The notes beneath the pieces were generated by a model, which was not told where the DNA came from, ran no database searches, and was given only the letters and a program-made list of their open reading frames with translations. This document shows, in pieces, positions 18,020-28,870 of a stretch of 64,000 bases of DNA. The DNA lies in contig NC_051093.1 of assembly GCF_901709675.1 (NCBI RefSeq), forward strand, positions 5,725,053 through 5,789,052. The letters are read 5' to 3'. How positions within the stretch are numbered: position 1 is the first letter of the stretch; every line of letters starts with the position of its first letter. The DNA is from Syngnathus acus (taxonomy: Eukaryota; Chordata; Actinopteri; Syngnathiformes; Syngnathidae). The position numbers were made by a program, and so were the translations under genes.

Positions 18020-18262
18020 CCTGTCATATGGTGTTCCACAGGGTTCAACTGTGGGGCCCATCATATTTACTGCCCCTGTGTTCCACCTTAAGAAAGCATA
18101 TTGGAGATATTTAGTGAGATCTATGTCCCACTGAGCTCTTTCATTAGGCCATTTTTGTCCTGTCTGGAGGAAATCAAGACCTGGATGGCACTGAATTTCT
18201 TGAATTTCAATAGCAAGAAAACAGATGTCATGTTGTTTGGTCCCAGTGGCCCTGTTGACTTG
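18020..18262 (+). mobile_element. Decayed LINE reverse-transcriptase fragment (L2/CR1-type)
   Basis: One frame reads YGVPQGSTVGPIIFT, the reverse-transcriptase motif GVPQGS..GP..F. Another frame, shortly after, reads CLEEIKTWMALNFLNFNS and then KKTDVMLFGPSG, which matches the palm/thumb region of L2/Maui-type fish LINEs. The segment that should carry the YADD catalytic motif is missing, the frames are shifted, and there is an in-frame stop. It is a dead, internally deleted copy. Confidence 0.8.
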
Positions 18263-19132
18263 GCGCCAAGTGACAGGCAGGAAGTAAGACTAGAAAGTGA
18301 CAGAGTAGGAAATGATTGAGATTTTAGAAAGTGCTAGTCACGAGTGGTAAGTGACCCTCAGAGCAGCGTTAGAGTACGGATGACCTATGACCCTTGCCGT
18401 CATGGAGAGACGACGTAGGCGGAGCGTAGGGTGTGGGTGGAGGGTGCTGATCAGTGGGGTGTGCTCAATGCCGTGTGACAGGTCCAGCTGGGAGAGCGCC
18501 CCCACCTCCTCCATCCCCCCAACGCTGCAAACTGGTCAATATGGAGGCCAATTACTGCTGCCCATGTGACCACGAGGGCATCAACCAAGCCTATCATAAC
18601 GGACCCACGCACACACCATCTGTGCAGACTAGCAACCAAAGCCCGCCACACACACATGCACACACGCACACACACACTGCTCTCTCATCCAGTTGTGTCC
18701 CTGTGCATGCTCCTACTTAACCTCCTAAACTAAGGCCAGATGCCCCCACATTGCATTGACCCCACCCCCGTGTCACACTCACATGCCATGAGGATGAGGA
18801 CGAGGATGAAGAGCTCGTTTAAAGGAGCGTCAAGAAGAAAGACTATTTTCATTCTCCTCGTGCATGCACATCTGCCAGATGTTGCCCCTCCTCCTCCCTG
18901 ACATTCCTGGACACTCGCCAAAAAGACACCCTCCTCTTCCTGAGGTCTCTCCCCTGAGCAGGACCCGCAGCTCTTTATCTTCTTTTTCTTTTGAGAGTGG
19001 GCAAATATACAGATGTTGCGGAATTTCATCATCAATTTGCGCACTTTTTTTTTGCATTTCTTTGTGGGTTGTGTTTTTATTTTTGTTTCCTGACAAATTG
19101 CTAATCTGCACATACACAGTGGTGCCTTAAGC

Positions 19133-19365
19133 ACTCTAAAAACAGCTGGGTCAGAAATGACCCATATTGGGTCAAAAAGGAACTGACCCAACTTTTGATT
19201 TTTGGGTTATTCTTTTATTTTATTGTTTTTATTTAGTCAGTATATTTTTGGGTTGTTTCGTGAGTCATTCATTCGACCCAATTTTTGTGATTCAATAAAT
19301 AACCCAACATGTTGGGTCAGGTGAATAACTCACAAAACAACCCCAAATAAAAATCGATTTGTGTA
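19133..19365. repeat. Palindromic TTGGGTCA/TGACCCA interspersed repeat
   Basis: Contains many alternating direct and inverted copies of GGGTCA and TGACCC, e.g. CAGCTGGGTCAGAAATGACC near 19142 and CAACATGTTGGGTCAGG near 19306, with GGGTTATT / AATAACCC pairs in between. This pattern matches a fish palindromic DNA repeat as I remember it. There is no coding capacity. Confidence 0.55.
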
Positions 19366-21964
19366 AAAAAAAAAAAAAGAAGAGTAACATAACAAGACCC
19401 ACAGTCACATATTCTTTATCCCCTGTGTAGAATGACTAATATCAGTGTTGTAATGATGAGCTGACCCATGTGACCAAAGTGGGCACACCAGAAAGAGCTA
19501 CACAAATGGTTTCATTCTTTGCTATTTTATTAATTATATTTTTTTATGATTCATATTTTGGGATGCCTTTTACAGAACGAAATAAAGAAATTCACAGAAC
19601 AACATACACACACACACACACACACACTAACTTGTATGTATTTATTTATTAATTATTGGGTCTTCTGGTGGCTAATTGGACTTCACACCATCGTACTTGT
19701 GACATTTTGCTCATGGCCATGTCGGACAAACACACTCTCAAGTTTGAGTGAGAAAAAGAGTGGGCCGGCTGCACGGTACATGATAATTTAAACAGCGAGA
19801 TCACTCACACACGCACACGGTGTCACTGCAAGTTAAAGAAGAGTTTTTCACGCAAAAAAAAAAAAAGAAATGCACCCAAAATTTAATAAAACTTCCATGC
19901 TTGTGTAAGGTGGAAATATATTTTTTAAAAAGACCTGGAAACAAGACTTTAAGTCTGCAGTATGAAAATAAAAACGCGCGCTAATGAACAGATGCCCCCC
20001 CCCCCCAAAAAAAAAAAAAAATCAGAAAGGAGACATGGTGGACCCCCACTCCCAGCACTCCCACCTTGGCCCGCGAACCACTGCTGCTGCGGGTGAACAT
20101 TAAGGGACTTGGCTCGATGTACTGCCTCGATCTAACACACGCGCACACGCACAGTGGACTGTGGAGGGAGCATCTCCCCACACAAATAAGACGGAGACGT
20201 GTACAAAGCAAGAATAAATCAACTTATAAAAAAGTTGACCACATTAAAAAATGATATGTATAACCTTTGCTTTTTTTTTTTTTTTATTTAACAGCGGCAA
20301 CGATTGGAAAGAGCAGCATTGAAGTTTATGAATTCCTCCCAACCTCTCCGCCCCAAAAAAGGTAATTATCCATAAAGAATGTTGTAATTATATTGCGTTA
20401 TGATTTATATTATAAATATAATAATATAAATAGAACGATATTTTTTGAAATATGTGTAAATAGGGCTTGTAATGAAAATTTCCGGGGTTAAAATGAAATG
20501 CAACATGTACAGAAAACGAAATAAAAATGCATCAAATAAAAATAGCATTTGATAATTTCAACATTTTTGTCATCTAATACCTAAAATGTAATCTATTTAA
20601 ACAAGGTGAAAGTGTTGTGTTCATGGGACCGAAGCGGGCCTTTTAAGGCCGTGATTCCTCAATTCAATTCGCGGGTGGTCACTATAGAACGGGACTTTAA
20701 TTTGATTTTTTTTTTTTTTTTTTTTTTGGCGGGTCGCATATGGATCCTGGGGCACCAGTCCAAACCCTGTCGAGATGGCAACCAATGCACCATTTTGTGG
20801 ATTTCATACTGTGCTTGCGTGTGCTCATCCAGTAGGCGTTTATAAAAGCTACTGTTCTGTATTGTCCAGTGACGTTTATCTGAACTTGGAAATTATTATA
20901 CATCAATTAAAATCCATTCCTAAATGTTATATTTCTAAAACGTGACGACTACTTCGTTTTGTAACTATCGTTGAAATTTAATAATTCCCATGAGAAAAAA
21001 AGTAGGCCTACACAAAATGGCGGATATTGACTAATAGCACAATATTAAATCGTATTAAATGCGGTTAAAATACATATAAAAAAAAACATCGTATGGAACG
21101 AAAGTGCTCCCGACAAATATACGGGCAGCTTACAAATGACCAAGTTGACCTTGAACGCATCACTGACCACGCTGTAAACCTCGCTGTAAAATGTCTGTGT
21201 AAAATATAGGACACGCTCACTCACTCACGCTTGTATTTTTAAATGACTATTTTGTCAAATCTCAAGATATCTGGCACCCGTGACGCCCTCGCTCACTTTT
21301 GGCGCCAAGTTACCTCGTGCAGGGAGGAGAAAAATGCCAACATGGGGGAAGGAGGATCTAGTGCGCCAATCATCTCATTAAAAATCCGGTCCAAATACAT
21401 GAAGGATCAGATATGAGTGGGAAAGAAGAGAAATAAACCAAATTGCACAATTTCCCAGTTGATCATTTTATTGTAGTTTTTTTTCTTATGCCACACAGTT
21501 TGGTTGAATACAAAGTTGAAAGACTGGATGGAAAAATTAATCAGCATGGGGATCCCTTCGTTTCATTGACTATTCACATTAATTACAGGGTAAACACAAT
21601 AATAAATAGACGTGCAGCAGCAATAATAAATAATTTGTTAAATAAATAAAAAAAAGTAAAAAGCAAGTAATGGGTCAGTTAAAGAGCAAGAGTAAAGGAC
21701 AGATGGAAAACCGACAAAAAGCTTTTGTGTCTGCTTTTGCATAGATGCCAAACAACAGATTTCAGAGAAGGAAAGATAAAGACAGCCCTCAAAGCTGTTA
21801 GATAATTTAATAAAATAGAAATTGAAGGAAAATGAATAAACATCTGACACAACCTCCTGCAAATGTTCATATAGTACAGTGTACATTTTTACTCTGATTC
21901 TCCAGTGGCCAAAATAAAGAAAACAAGCACCAACACAAACGCAAAGTACATTTTTTTTCCTCTT

Positions 21965-22045
21965 TGAAATAGAGCTGCAACTATCTCTTATTTTTATAAT
22001 CGATTAATTTGCTGGTTAATCGGTTATCTGGATTTTGAAAATGAT
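21965..22045. repeat. Dispersed repeat of the GCTGCAACT / ATCGATTAAT type
   Basis: Reads GAGCTGCAACTATCTC then ATAATCGATTAATTTGC and GGTTAATCGGTTATC. The same kind of sequence occurs near 23985-24060, 53165-53310 and 62530-62600. This is a common interspersed repeat in teleost genomes, recognised by its GCTGCAACT start followed by repeated TCGATTAAT words. Confidence 0.5.
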
Positions 22046-22360
22046 TTTTTATAAATGTCTATGCATTCTTTGAAAAACAGGACATTACTTCAGATCGACA
22101 GTGGTAAAAATGCACACACGTTTATCATTCAGTTACTTGTTTGGTGTGTAACTTGTTTGGACTGAAAAAATGTTGATCTTATTTTCAAAATAAAAGCAAA
22201 TGTCTTTATATTTAAAACAAAGATTGTGGACAATTACAATGTTAGAAAAAGTTAGGTGTACTAAAATTTTCAATGCAACAAAATTGAAGTTGGGTGAATG
22301 ATTAAAAAAAATGTTTTTCCTGCATTTCACAGCAAAGATGTTTGCAGAACAATTTTCCCT

Positions 22361-22366
22361 TTTATT
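22361..22366 (-). terminator. Candidate NEUROD2 poly(A) signal
   Basis: Minus-strand AATAAA, about 450 bases downstream of the NEUROD2 stop codon. It is the nearest canonical hexamer I saw in the right orientation; the 3' end itself is not proven. Confidence 0.35.
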
Positions 22367-22811
22367 GTGCCCCAAAACTTAAAGATAAAAAAGGAAACTA
22401 AGCAAATTATTTTGGAGAAAAGAGTTTGATTGCTTTGTTGTGCTAACTATAGCATTGTTGCCATAAATGTAAAACAAATTTTAATTTGTCCCAAATTGTT
22501 TTTTGTTGTTGTTGTTTTTTTACAGCGTACAGACATAATATTTACTGTTGAGGCGCTATAATTCTGACGATTTGGACAATTTTTACACACAAAAAAAGGT
22601 ATTTAAACGATGAATGATTTTATAATCTCGCGGATGAACGCTTGCACCTCTTTGAAAATCAAAGTGTAAAATACAACTCTGTGTGGAGTGGTGGCACATG
22701 TTTTCACGGCTCTCGTTTCCCTGACGATTGCAAACAACAAGAAATAAAAGTCAAATAAACAAAGCGTGAGAAAAGATTGTGGGCAGCAAGGGGGCGCTCT
22801 CTCGCTTGGGC

Positions 22812-23909
22812 TTAGTTGTGGAAAAAGGCGTTGAGTTCGTCGTAGGCGGGTGCGCGCTCGTGGTGCAAGTGCATGTCGTGGTAAGGCAGGACGTTTTCCG
22901 AGTGAATGCCACTGCGGGCCCCTGAAGAGCCGAACACCAAGTTGTGGGCGCCTCCGCCACCGGGCCTGGAACCGGGCAGACCCGAGTAGTGCATAGAGTA
23001 GTGGTACGCCTTGTCGTGGTCGGGCGACGCTGCGCCTTGGTGTTTGAGGGCAAAGTTCCCGTTGACGCAGAGCGGCGGGCTGAGGGGCCCCTCGTACTCG
23101 GGGCTGTTGTACTCCGGGGAACCACCCCCGCCGCCGCCGCCATAAGTCGAGTCGTATGCGGGGCAGTAGCCGTGCGAACCCAGCGGGTGCGAGTTCGAAC
23201 CCTGGCGGCAATGCGGGCTGGACAACCTAGCGCACTGGTACGGGTACGAGTGCATGGAGAAGGAGCCCGAGCCGTAGCGCCCCCCCTCGGGACACTGCTG
23301 CTCCGTCAGGAAGTTTCGCGAGTTGAGCTGCAAGCAGCCGGCCACCAGGTTGGTGGTGGGCTGCGAAAGACCCTTGCACAGGGTTTGCACGTAGGCCACC
23401 AGGTCCGGCCGCTTGCCCGAGCGCAGGATCTCCGAAAGGGCCCAGATGTAGTTCTTGGCGAGGCGCAGAGTCTCGATTTTGGAGAGTTTCTGCGTCTTGG
23501 AGTAGCAGGGCACCACTTTGCGCAGGTTGTCCAGCGCTGAGTTGAGGTCGTGCATGCGCGTGCGCTCGCGGGCATTGGCCTTGACGCGGCGCATCTTGGA
23601 GCGCTCGATGCGGGCCGGCGTCATTTTGCGCTTCTTGGGGCCCCGCTTCTTGGGCCGCTCGCCCTCCGTGTCGTCGCCGTCGCACTCGTCGTCCTCGGCG
23701 CCGTCGTCATCCTCGTCATCGTCGTCATCCTCGCCGGCGTGCTCCGATTGGGTCCGGCTGCTGCCCCGTAGATCGGAGGAGGCGTCCATATTGTCCCGCG
23801 TGTCGCCGTCGTCGTCCTTGATCTTGTCGTCGTCGCTGTCGTCAGCCCACCCGGAATATTTCTGCACGTCGGGGAGCAGCGAGGGGTCGTTGAAAAGCCT
23901 CGTCAACAT
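22812..23909 (-). CDS. neurod2: Neurogenic differentiation factor 2 (bHLH transcription factor)
   Basis: Nuclear basic helix-loop-helix activator that binds E-boxes with E-proteins and drives neuronal differentiation. One uninterrupted coding exon of 365 residues; the human protein is slightly longer. It starts [12 protein letters not shown], has an acidic run ([12 protein letters not shown]), then the nuclear-localisation motif [13 protein letters not shown] and the bHLH with [20 protein letters not shown] and [13 protein letters not shown]. The conserved NeuroD domain follows ([20 protein letters not shown]), and the end is ELNAFFHN. The tail [16 protein letters not shown] points to NEUROD2 over NEUROD1, 4 and 6, and so does the position between CDK12 and PPP1R1B. 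A minus-strand splice acceptor (CCTGCAG/C at 23913) lies just before the ATG, so a 5' UTR exon is expected, as in other NEUROD genes. Confidence 0.96.
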   Translation of the reverse strand: MLTRLFNDPSLLPDVQKYSGWADDSDDDKIKDDDGDTRDNMDASSDLRGSSRTQSEHAGEDDDDDEDDDGAEDDECDGDDTEGERPKKRGPKKRKMTPARIERSKMRRVKANARERTRMHDLNSALDNLRKVVPCYSKTQKLSKIETLRLAKNYIWALSEILRSGKRPDLVAYVQTLCKGLSQPTTNLVAGCLQLNSRNFLTEQQCPEGGRYGSGSFSMHSYPYQCARLSSPHCRQGSNSHPLGSHGYCPAYDSTYGGGGGGGSPEYNSPEYEGPLSPPLCVNGNFALKHQGAASPDHDKAYHYSMHYSGLPGSRPGGGGAHNLVFGSSGARSGIHSENVLPYHDMHLHHERAPAYDELNAFFHN

Positions 23910-23984
23910 TTTGCTGCAGGGGGAGAAGAAAAAAGTACAACTCTGAATTCTAACGTCACCTTGAAGAGGTGAATCAATCGAATG

Positions 23985-24060
23985 GGCTGCAAGTGACGAT
24001 TAATTAGATTTACTGTCGATTAATTGCAGATTAATCGTTTCATTTCTAATCAAATTCAGA
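23985..24060. repeat. Second copy of the GCTGCAA / TCGATTAAT repeat
   Basis: Lies in the NEUROD2 5' UTR intron and reads GGGCTGCAAGTGACGATTAA, then CTGTCGATTAATTGCAG and AGATTAATCG. It belongs to the same dispersed family as 21965-22045. Confidence 0.5.
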
Positions 24061-25837
24061 CAGTTTTGTAAACTCTTGTTGTCAAATATGGCAAATTCAA
24101 TTTTCACAGCAAGACTTAAAATATTTTGTTGAGTTGCCCAACTTAAATATTTATCTGTATGTTGCTTTGAAATTTGAATACACCATTCAAGTAACACCAA
24201 TCAAAAACATTGGAATTATATGTTCAGTCAAAGAGTGTTGCAAATATAATTCCGTATTTGTTTTAACACAATGGCCTCTGGTAGGAGTGGGTGCAAAGGG
24301 GGCGGGGGCACACTACAGGTCCCATGAGGGGGTGAGAAAGGAAGGGGGAGTCTGGGACGCCCACATCCACTGGCTGCATTCCAACACTATTCATATCCAA
24401 CACATCTTGTCACGGGACGACAGAAGGACCCCCCCCCCCCCTCCCCCGCCAAAAATAAAAATCGTAAATCTAATTGGGTGTATTGCCTCTTGTGACTCTC
24501 AATATTACATTCATGCTGCAAAATCACATTATCGAATATAAATAGATTAAAAATAAAGGTTAATATAATAAGATTATAACAATGAGCAACGTTATATCAT
24601 TGGAGTGCATGCTTTCATTTCTGTTCAGCTGTTTTAAATTTAATTTGGTGAATATTGAGAAATCTCAGATATAAAAATCGTGTGTTTTACATAAGATTTT
24701 AGGATTTTTAGATTTTGGTGTTACCTGTTTTGCCAATGGGGAAATATTGAAATTGAAGAGGTAACGTATAATGGCTCACATTAGTAAAAACATATCTATA
24801 AATGTGACATTTATACACTCCCTTTTAACATACAATATATATTTCACAAATATATAAATAGAAGAAATGAATAAAACCGTTGTTTTAAACATAAAACGGA
24901 TCCATTTGACCTCAACGTTGCACAGGAAACGCATAAAATAAACAATAGCCTAATTGCCTCTTCAAAATGTATTTCATCGCTGCATTAATGAAAGACGGTC
25001 GAACACCTTCAGGTAATTATCGCTTAGATGTGTGTGCGTGTGTTTACGTGTGTATGAGTGTGTATGGGCACGCGCCAGGGGCAAAATCGACTTTTTAAAA
25101 CCACACACTCGTGTTTTCTTTCGTCGCAGCAATTAGAGGCAAAAACAATTAACAAGCCAAGCATGCAAAAACATGAAATTGATTTCACCGCACTTGCAAT
25201 CGGCGATGCACGCATGCGTACGCCTTCACAGATGGACATATAGTGTATAGCTTGTAGGGCTTTTAGGGCTCGTGAAATATATAAATGTTGGCCGTGGGCT
25301 GTGATTTAATGAAAGAGCCAGACGTGTGTGTTTACTTTAAAGAGGCGGGAGAACGATGCAAATAAAGTGTCAGGGAACAAATCTATAATATTTGCATTAA
25401 CATCGTTAATTACGTTTGTATGACGGTTTGATTTATTTGCTTGTAATTGCAGCTTTAGAGCGCCCCCGGACAAACAAAAACATGATTTGTGTCCCCAAAA
25501 ATTTTCTACGCAACATTGCATCTGTATTAATTCGATTTAACAGCGCTTGAAAACGGACGCTTAGAAATCGCCGATTAATCCATACGCGCGCTAGATGTTG
25601 ATGTATACCAATTAATGCCAAAAATCTCCAAATTAATTTGAAAACATTTTCTTACCCGTCTACATGAATTATATTTGATGACATTACGGAAAAGTGGCGA
25701 TTCAGCTAGTATCCATATCCACAAAAAACGCGCTACACGCACGCAGATTCATTCCAATTACCATCCAAAAAGGTGCGTTCGAGAGCAATCCGTAAATTGC
25801 AATATTGTCTCTTCCCCGCGCTCGCTTGCAAACTCAC

Positions 25838-25924
25838 CTGCGTTCGAGCTCTTCTCGCGGGATGGGATGGGAGGGGTGGGGGCGAGGGGGTCCAGTAACC
25901 AAGAAAAAGAGGAGGGGGTGAGGT

Positions 25925-25959
<35 letters not shown>

Positions 25960-26130
25960 CACCATCGTCAGGGAGCGAAGCGGCACGGTTGTTCCGTGTC
26001 GGCGTGCAGGTGCGTACAGCGCGCTGGCTCTTCCTTCACTGGGTGCCTCGCCCCCCTCCTCCCGCTCCGCGAGAGAGGGTGAGCACGAGAAAGAGAGAGA
26101 ATGGAGAGAGTGTAGCGTGTGAGAGAGAAG
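25838..26130 (-). promoter_or_regulatory. Likely NEUROD2 5' UTR exon end and promoter region
   Basis: On the minus strand a strong splice donor, CGCAG/GTGAGTT, falls at 25838/25837 and would join the acceptor at 23913, giving an intron of about 1.9 kb. The exon side (CGCGAGAAGAGCTCGAACG) is GC-rich. Upstream on the minus strand is a poly-A run (poly-T on plus, 25927-25955), then purine/pyrimidine-rich sequence up to about 26130. The transcription start was not located. Confidence 0.45.
25927..25955. repeat. Homopolymer T run
   Basis: Twenty-nine consecutive T on the plus strand, just beyond the probable NEUROD2 5' UTR exon end. Its length is likely to be unstable and error-prone in sequencing. 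Confidence 0.9.
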
Positions 26131-26519
26131 AGAAGAGGTTACATACCAACTATAAGGCTGCGATGCCAGCGCCCATATGGCTGCACGTCACCGGCAAGAG
26201 CCATCACATGAGGGGCCCGCTGATTGACATGAGCCCGCATTCGGAGGGATCTGGCCTCCCTGGAGGGGTGGAGCGAGAGGGATGGAGAGACATAGATAGA
26301 GAGCAAGAGAGAGAGAGGAGGAAGAGGAGGAGGAGGGCTTCGCCATCTGTCGCCACACTAGTGCGCACAAAGGCAGCAAAAAAAATACAGACAAGCAAAT
26401 AAAATGGTGGTACACCAAAAATATTGGACCAGAACCTCCTTTAAAAAAAAAAAAAAAAAAGCACTTTATAATACAAGTCAGCTTTATTATTATGAATAGA
26501 ATATGCATTGCATGGCTAA

Positions 26520-26640
26520 CTGCATTAAGCAGATCACCCGCTATTAAATCATATTAACACAAGCGATTAATCAGTTTAGCGTCCGCATAAGACTGTAGGC
26601 GGCTTATCGTACAATTACATCAATTAAGTGGAGAAGGTGC
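26520..26640. promoter_or_regulatory. Enhancer-like block upstream of NEUROD2
   Basis: High-complexity, AT-rich sequence with CTATTAAATCATATTAACAC, GCGATTAATCAG, ACAATTACATCAATTAAG and the half-site CGCATAAGAC. It lies just upstream of the presumed NEUROD2 promoter, in the right position for a proximal enhancer. Conservation in other fish is untested. Confidence 0.3.
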
Positions 26641-28399
26641 AGCCTGCCACACTGCGGCCACTGGTGGGTGGAGGTGGGGGGGGGGGGCGAGAATGCATTA
26701 GAAGTGCATTAAGGCCGCCCTAGCAGAAGGCCTATTGTTTATTTATTTACCTAATTGGATCCAATGACGCTATGCCGGCGAGCGTGGCCTCAGTCGGCAT
26801 TTTGTTCCGTTGACCCACTTGACGAAAAAACTGAGAGAAGCAGGGCAAAAGTATTGGGACGAGCGCCCTTTACTGTGAGTACCAAGGGGGTGGTATTTAC
26901 AGTCAGTCCGCCATTTTGTGCTCTTCTGGGAATTTTTTTTTTTTTTTGGGGGGGTGGGTACTGGGAAATTGTGTTCTTCGACACCAAATTCTTATCCAAT
27001 GGTAAATTGGCTCCAAAAGGGAAGCCACTGTGTACTTCAGTGGTCTTTTTGGCAGCCATTTTAGTTTTATCGGAAACTGCTTTTTAGTTAGTTACATTTT
27101 GTCATTTCAAAGACTTGCTGTGTTGACGTAAATATGCTGCAGGTGGTGTCTTCATCTGAGGGGGCGGTGCCCCGGCTGTCCCCGTCGCCTTTGGCGTGCC
27201 CGCTTTTTTGTCCGTCCCTGCACTGAGATCTCTATTTAGTGCACATTAGTGGAGTTAATGCGGGAGAAATGAGCTCCGTGACCGCTGCGTCCAATTTGGC
27301 TGGCGAAGAGTGTCACCACGCCGAGGAGAGGCGTTGATGGCGATACGGGCTTGTTGCGTTCTAGTGTGGGTCACCCCTGGGTGTATGCGTGCGTGTGTAA
27401 GCAGAGGACATGTTTGCATTCTTTGTGATGATGCTTGTTCACTAATGCGTCCATCCCTTTTGGGATGTGGGGATGTCAACCTGGAAGCACACCAGCGAGT
27501 CTCTAAGTGTGTGTGTTAGCGAGTGTGTGTTTGGATTCAGATGATGTAGATGTAAAAAATCATGCTTCGAACTCAACCGCTAATTTTCCGAAAATCCATA
27601 TCGGCCGGGCCGCAAATTGGCAATGCCCTTGTTAAAGGAAGCAAATTTTTTAATAATAGTTAATCGCATTGATTAAGAGTTGTGAGGCCTCCGTGCCAGC
27701 CAAGTGTTGCCAAGTAGAGGATTGGCAGGAGGTGGTCCCCAACAGCCTTCAAGTCACCTTGCCAAAATGAATGCTGAATGTCTACAGCGCCACTTTAGCC
27801 AGCGTCAAACAAACAGTGGAGAAGCTGAAAGGCCAGTGCAGAAATGCTAAGGGCTCTTAATTCCCTTACTGGGTCGAATAATGTTTAATGCTAACATGTA
27901 GCCACATAGCATCGTGACGTAAGGATGCACTCGACTATTATCTTTTTGTCCTGTTTACATTCTGAGGGAATTCTTGGTTAGCGTTCCAGTCAGACTGCCC
28001 GGAGTTGGTCCTCAAACATGTTGTCTTTGGCATTTCGGCTCAGCATCCGCATTTAATTTGCCAAAACGCTCACAATGACTTTTTGTTTGTACGTAGATTA
28101 GTGTTAAGCGAGAGGGGGGGGGGGGTACCTGCTGTTGTTATTGCAAAGCTAATCAAAACGCTAAATAAAATAATGTTTCAACGTCTTCTTTTTCCTCTGA
28201 ATGTCATCCAGTAGATGGTGAAAGTCATCAAACCAAATCTACCCCCCCCCCCCTCCCTCCCAATTCTCCATCAGACGTGCGAGGTGACGACCTGCACTTC
28301 TCTGGTCTTTCTGGACCTATTACTAGCACACACACACGCACGCACACACACACAGATACACCAGCCAGCATCCCGGACCCCATCTGCACTCTCCTTTCT

Positions 28400-28480
28400 C
28401 CTACCCGCTAATTGCATATGCACAAATGCAAATGCCTATTAATTAATTACTTGACTAATTAGTGCAGTGGTATTTTAGAG
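28400..28480. promoter_or_regulatory. Enhancer-like block: E-box, octamer and homeodomain cluster
   Basis: Within 80 bases there is TAATTG, a CATATG E-box (28415-28420; NeuroD/neurogenin-type core), a perfect POU octamer ATGCAAAT (28426-28433), then CTATTAATTAATTAC and GACTAATTAG. The combination of a neural bHLH E-box, an octamer and TAAT sites is typical of neural enhancers. Confidence 0.4.
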
Positions 28481-28739
28481 CGATAAATCAAGTGGAGATG
28501 GGGCAGAGGACGTCTGGAGGAGGAGGAGGAGGGTGGGGTGGGGGTGGCTTGGTCAATGGCGGAGGTTTAAGAGCAAGGCATGTCGACAAAGAAGCGTATA
28601 GGTCTGAAAGACGAGGTGCGAAAGGTAGAGGCGGATTAAATTTAGGCGGCACGTGATCGCCCCTCCACACCCTGCTCTGCCAGCTGTGTCACTTGCTGGC
28701 AGGCGGCCAAGCGGTGGGCACCCCAAGAAAGGAGCTTGG

Positions 28740-28870
28740 ATGCATATTCATATATAGCGGGTATGAACAGAGACACTTAAAAATGAAATCTGAGATACCC
28801 AGACTGAAATATTTATTTCAGTCTCGTTAGCTGGCCGGGCAGACAACGAGGTTCTTAATTGCAGCATCGG
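28740..28870. promoter_or_regulatory. Enhancer-like block with near-perfect palindrome
   Basis: Includes ATGCATATTCATATATAG near 28740, a palindrome at 28801-28824 (arms AGACTGAAATA and TATTTCAGTCT around TT), and TTCTTAATTGCAGC near 28852. The surrounding sequence is complex, not simple repeat. Function is unknown. Confidence 0.3.

Larger units (their letters stand above)
5860..22360. other. Gene-poor interval between CDK12 and NEUROD2
   Basis: No coding gene was recognised in about 16.5 kb. Open frames here are short and mostly low-complexity (TG/CA runs near 6330, 7405, 7885, 8810, 11806, 17567 and 18655; pyrimidine-rich CTGT/CATC sequence 6950-7210). The interval holds blocks rich in TAATTA, ATGCAAAT and similar homeodomain/POU-type words (described separately), a hAT-like MITE, a LINE fragment and a palindromic repeat. 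Such deserts next to NEUROD genes commonly carry long-range enhancers; that role is inferred here. Confidence 0.6.

Noticed and set aside
23188-23202. GAGTTCGAACCCTGG resembling a tRNA B-box
   Set aside because: It lies inside the NEUROD2 coding exon and no cloverleaf or A-box could be formed around it.
22944-23946. Long plus-strand frames of 198 and 142 codons
   Set aside because: They are antisense shadows of the GC-rich NEUROD2 coding exon.
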